From: an uncultured Collinsella sp.
Lineage (GTDB): Bacteria; Actinomycetota; Coriobacteriia; Coriobacteriales; Coriobacteriaceae
Assembly (NCBI GenBank): GCA_900538305.1
Contig: UPXY01000042.1
Coordinates: forward strand, 1-7,862
Direction of reading: 5' to 3'
DNA: 7,862 nt
Shown: positions 5,599 through 7,862 of the stretch, one piece after another
How the letters are laid out: each line of letters begins with the position of its first letter
Numbering within the stretch: the first letter of the stretch is position 1
Translations under genes and position numbers: made by a program
The notes under the pieces: model-generated
Seen by the model: the letters and a program-made list of their open reading frames with translations, nothing else
Database searches by the model: none
What the model was told of the DNA's origin: nothing

Positions 5599-5660
5599 AC
5601 ACTTTGGGGACGGGGTCAATAGTGTTGAATTCAACACTTTTGACCCCGTCCCCAAAGTGT
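5599..5660. repeat. 62-bp near-perfect palindrome upstream of the GTPase gene
   Basis: Two 31-nt arms match at 30 of 31 positions and meet without a spacer at GAATTC (5627-5632). The outer part is ACACTTTGGGGACGGGGTCAA. It carries the GGGGACGG core found in the other intergenic repeats here. AAAGTGTCG at its right edge is repeated at 5666-5673. The arm length is unusual for a terminator, no T-run follows, and it lies 40 bases before the GTPase start. Confidence 0.8.
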
Positions 5661-5700
5661 CGCCAAAGTGTCGAGTGCTGCAGGAATAAGAGGAGGCTGC

Positions 5701-7719
5701 GTGGCGGCTCAGGCGGTTATAGGGCTCTTGGCGCACGTCGATGCGGGCAAGACGACGCTCGCCGAGGCGATGCTGCACGTATCGGGCGCCATCCGCGTGG
5801 CGGGGCGCGTGGACAAGGGCGCCTCGCACCTGGACACGGACGCCATGGAGCGGGCGCGCGGCATCACCATCTTCGCCTCGCAGGCTTCGCTCGATTGGGC
5901 GGGCACGCATCTCATGCTCGTCGACGCGCCCGGGCACGTCGATTTCTCCGCCGAAGCCGAACGCACGCTCCAGGCACTCGACTACGCGATCCTCGTGGTG
6001 GGCGCGAACGACGGCGTGCAGGGGCACACCGAAACGTTATGGGGTTTGCTCGAGCGCTATGCAGTGCCGACCTTCATCTTCGTGAACAAGATGGATTTGG
6101 AGAACCCCGGTCGCGACGCGCTCATGCACGAATTGGGCGAGCGACTTTCGGCGGGTTGCGTGAATGGGGAGGCGCTCCTCGCCGGTGTCGAAGACATGCT
6201 GGAAGAGGCTGCCGCAACCGATGAGGCAGCGCTCGATGAGTATCTTGATTCCGGCACGCTCGCTTCGAGCACGCTTGCGCGCCTCGTGTCCGAGCGCTCC
6301 ATCGTTCCCTGCTTCTTCGGCGCGGCGCTTCGCGAGGAAGGTGTGGACGGGCTCCTCGACGGTGTTGCGAACCTCATCGCCGGGCATGTGTGGCCGAAGG
6401 AATTTGCTGCTCGCGTGTACCGTGTGAGCAGGAGCGCGCGCGGCGAGCGGCTCGCATGGCTCAAGGTCACGGGCGGTACGCTGCGTGCGAAGGCTCTCGT
6501 TGATGGCCGCAACCCGCATGGGGAGGCATGGACGGAGAAGATCGATGAGGTGCGTCTCTACCAAGGGGCAAGCTTTGAAACGGTCGCCGAGGTTCCCGCG
6601 GGGCAGATATGCGCCGTGACCGGGCTTTCTCGTGCGGTGCCGGGGTGCGCGCTCGGCGCGGAGTCCGCTGGCGAGGAGCCGGTGCTCGCACCCGTCCTTT
6701 CGTATCAGGTGATTCCTTCCGAAGGCTTGGACGTCACCACGCTCGTCCGCGCGCTTCGCGAACTTGCAAGCGAAGACCCCTTGCTGGGCGTTACCTGGCA
6801 CGAGCAGCTGCAAGAGGTGCACGTGCAGCTTATGGGCGAGGTCCAGCAGGATGTAGTGCGCGAGCAGCTGCGCGAACGCTTTGGCATGGAGGTTTCCTTC
6901 GGCACGGGCGGCATCTTGTATAAAGAGACGGTCACGGCACCCGTCGAGGGCGTGGGGCATTTCGAGCCGCTTCGGCATTATGCCGAGGTTCGGCTCATGC
7001 TCGAGCCCCTGCCGCGCGGTGCGGGCGTGGAGTTCGGCACGCGCTGCGCGGAGGATGACCTCGACCGCAATTGGCAACGCCTCATCTTGACGAACGCTAT
7101 GGAGCGCGACCATGCGGGCGTGCTTACCGGCGCTCCGCTTACCGATGTTCGGATAACGCTTCTTGCTGGTCGTGCGCACCTGAAGCACACCGAGGGTGGG
7201 GATTTCCGCCAGGCGACGTATCGAGCGATTCGGCAGGCGCTCATGTGCGCCCGTGAGCGCGGGGATTGCATGCTTTTGGAGCCGTGGTACCGGTTTCGCC
7301 TTACTGTTCCTGCAGAATGCGTGGGACGCGCCCTCGCCGACCTTTCGCGGATGTCAGCGGAGTTCGCGCCTCCCGAGGCGACGGGCGAGATGGCGCGCGT
7401 CGAGGGCGCGGTGCCGGCTTCCGAGGTTGGCGAGTACGCGCTCGAGGTCGCGCGCTTCACGGGCGGGCGCGGCCAGCTCTCGCTTGCGTTCTCTGGATAC
7501 CGCGCGTGTCATGATGCGGAGGCGGTCGTTGCGGCAGCAGATTACGACCCCGAGGCCGATCTTCCCAATACACCGGATTCCGTGTTCTGCAGCCATGGTG
7601 CCGGCTTCACGGTCAAGTGGTATGACGTGCCGAATCACGCTCACACGGAAGTCGACCCTGCGCGCCTGCGGCCGTACCGCCCCGCCGACGCCGCTTTCTT
7701 CTCGACGCAGGGGAGATGA
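5701..7719 (+). CDS. TetM-like translation-factor GTPase (EF-G superfamily)
   Basis: The 672-residue protein has EF-G/TetM architecture. The GTPase domain shows G1 AHVDAGKT (11-18), the switch I RGITI with Thr56, G3 DAPGH (75-79) with the catalytic His79, G4 NKMD (129-132) and a G5-like FFGAAL. A beta-barrel domain II follows, then domain III (SEDPLLGVTWHEQLQEVHVQ), then domains IV and V with HFEPLRHYAEVRL, HLKHTEGGDFRQATYRAIRQ and GRGQLSLAFSGY. Ribosomal protection proteins such as TetM (about 640 residues) use this fold to expel tetracycline. The GGDFRQATYRAIRQ and SVFCSHGAGF motifs instead fit the chromosomal 'translation factor GTPase' group of clostridia and actinobacteria, whose role is unknown; many of those carry a longer C-terminal extension than seen here. 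GTG at 5701 follows AGGAGG by four bases; an upstream GTG at 5668 lacks one. Resistance should not be assumed. Confidence 0.9.
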   Translation: MAAQAVIGLLAHVDAGKTTLAEAMLHVSGAIRVAGRVDKGASHLDTDAMERARGITIFASQASLDWAGTHLMLVDAPGHVDFSAEAERTLQALDYAILVVGANDGVQGHTETLWGLLERYAVPTFIFVNKMDLENPGRDALMHELGERLSAGCVNGEALLAGVEDMLEEAAATDEAALDEYLDSGTLASSTLARLVSERSIVPCFFGAALREEGVDGLLDGVANLIAGHVWPKEFAARVYRVSRSARGERLAWLKVTGGTLRAKALVDGRNPHGEAWTEKIDEVRLYQGASFETVAEVPAGQICAVTGLSRAVPGCALGAESAGEEPVLAPVLSYQVIPSEGLDVTTLVRALRELASEDPLLGVTWHEQLQEVHVQLMGEVQQDVVREQLRERFGMEVSFGTGGILYKETVTAPVEGVGHFEPLRHYAEVRLMLEPLPRGAGVEFGTRCAEDDLDRNWQRLILTNAMERDHAGVLTGAPLTDVRITLLAGRAHLKHTEGGDFRQATYRAIRQALMCARERGDCMLLEPWYRFRLTVPAECVGRALADLSRMSAEFAPPEATGEMARVEGAVPASEVGEYALEVARFTGGRGQLSLAFSGYRACHDAEAVVAAADYDPEADLPNTPDSVFCSHGAGFTVKWYDVPNHAHTEVDPARLRPYRPADAAFFSTQGR

Positions 7720-7751
7720 CCAACCAAAGGGGACAGTCCCTTTTGGCTGGT
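7719..7751. repeat. REP-like hairpin abutting the GTPase stop codon
   Basis: Arms 7719-7734 and 7736-7751 pair at 14 of 16 positions (plus one G-U) around a single base. The left arm begins with the last base of the TGA stop and includes CCAAAGGGGACAG, identical to 5464-5476. It may serve as the end of the GTPase transcript; the following GGTTTCTG is a poor T-tract. Confidence 0.6.
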
Positions 7752-7766
7752 TTCTGACCTGCGGAA

Positions 7767-7794
7767 TGTTAAAAACCCCTGGGGTTATTTTACA
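7767..7794. promoter_or_regulatory. Second copy of the ACCCC-N-GGGGT palindromic operator
   Basis: TGTTAAAAACCCCTGGGGTT followed by ATTTTACA has a perfect AACCCC-T-GGGGTT core and the same outer TGT..ACA arms as the site at 4244-4272. GGGGTTATTTTACAT is identical in both. The site lies after the GTPase gene, facing a gene beyond the right edge. Confidence 0.65.
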
Positions 7795-7818
7795 TCGAGC
7801 TTGTTTACGGCTTATAGG
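7789..7818 (+). promoter_or_regulatory. Probable promoter for the gene beyond the window
   Basis: TTTACA (7789-7794) is followed 18 bp later by TATAGG (7813-7818), the same boxes and spacing as the yeiH promoter, with the -35 box again inside the palindrome's right arm. No start codon with a long frame appears before 7862, so the target gene lies outside. Confidence 0.4.
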
Positions 7819-7862
7819 ACAAAAAGTGTGTCCGGATGGAACACGCGTCCTAGTCCAGCCAG

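Noticed and set aside
6037..7188. 383-codon minus-strand frame opposite the GTPase gene
   Set aside because: Shadow; the plus strand holds ordered GTPase and EF-G domains across the same bases.
5701..7719. Tetracycline resistance gene (tetM/tetO/tetW)
   Set aside because: Fold and GTPase motifs match, but the C-terminal domain motifs fit the chromosomal TetM-like translation-factor group, so a resistance call is not supported.

Overview
The window is high-GC DNA with strong G/C bias at third codon positions. It looks like a chromosomal segment of an anaerobic Coriobacteriia-type actinobacterium (the Eggerthella/Collinsella/Olsenella/Slackia range). This is inferred from three things: the style of the two IS3-family transposase remnants, the intergenic palindromes built on GGGGAC(A/G)G, and the clostridial/coriobacterial flavour of the Dus, YeiH-like and TetM-like proteins. 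No rRNA, tRNA or CRISPR array was seen.

Left third (1 to about 2300) is a decayed accessory zone. It holds a 42-residue stub of an XRE/Cro-type regulator (minus strand), a possible 43-residue small ORF, and the last 62 codons of an MFS-type exporter (minus strand). The exporter fragment ends abruptly where an IS3-family element begins. That element's orfA stops after 44 codons, where a second, different IS3-family element begins, and the second element is itself cut off early in orfB. From about 1650 to 2306 there is no convincing gene, only hairpins and a tandem repeat.

Right two thirds (2307 to 7862) is well-kept core-like DNA. It has a Dus-family tRNA-dihydrouridine synthase (plus strand), a convergent LysR-type regulator (minus strand), a divergent YeiH/UPF0324 membrane transporter (plus strand), and a 672-residue EF-G/TetM-like translation-factor GTPase (plus strand). 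The lysR-yeiH pair looks like a self-contained regulator/transporter unit, probably in sulfur-compound handling. The GTPase belongs to the TetM-like 'translation factor GTPase' group and should not be read as a proven tetracycline-resistance gene.

The most interesting signal is non-coding. A 29-bp interrupted palindrome (TGTAAAA..ACCCC-A-GGGGT..TTTTACA) lies between lysR and yeiH. A second copy sharing 15 identical bases lies just before the right edge of the window. Each copy overlaps a TTTACA -35-like box followed 18 bp later by a -10-like box, so yeiH and the unseen gene beyond 7862 probably share a regulator. Separately, the gaps around dus, yeiH and the GTPase gene carry REP-like palindromes, including a nearly perfect 62-bp palindrome and a 23-bp-arm hairpin whose loop contains the same 24-nt unit found in tandem upstream of dus.
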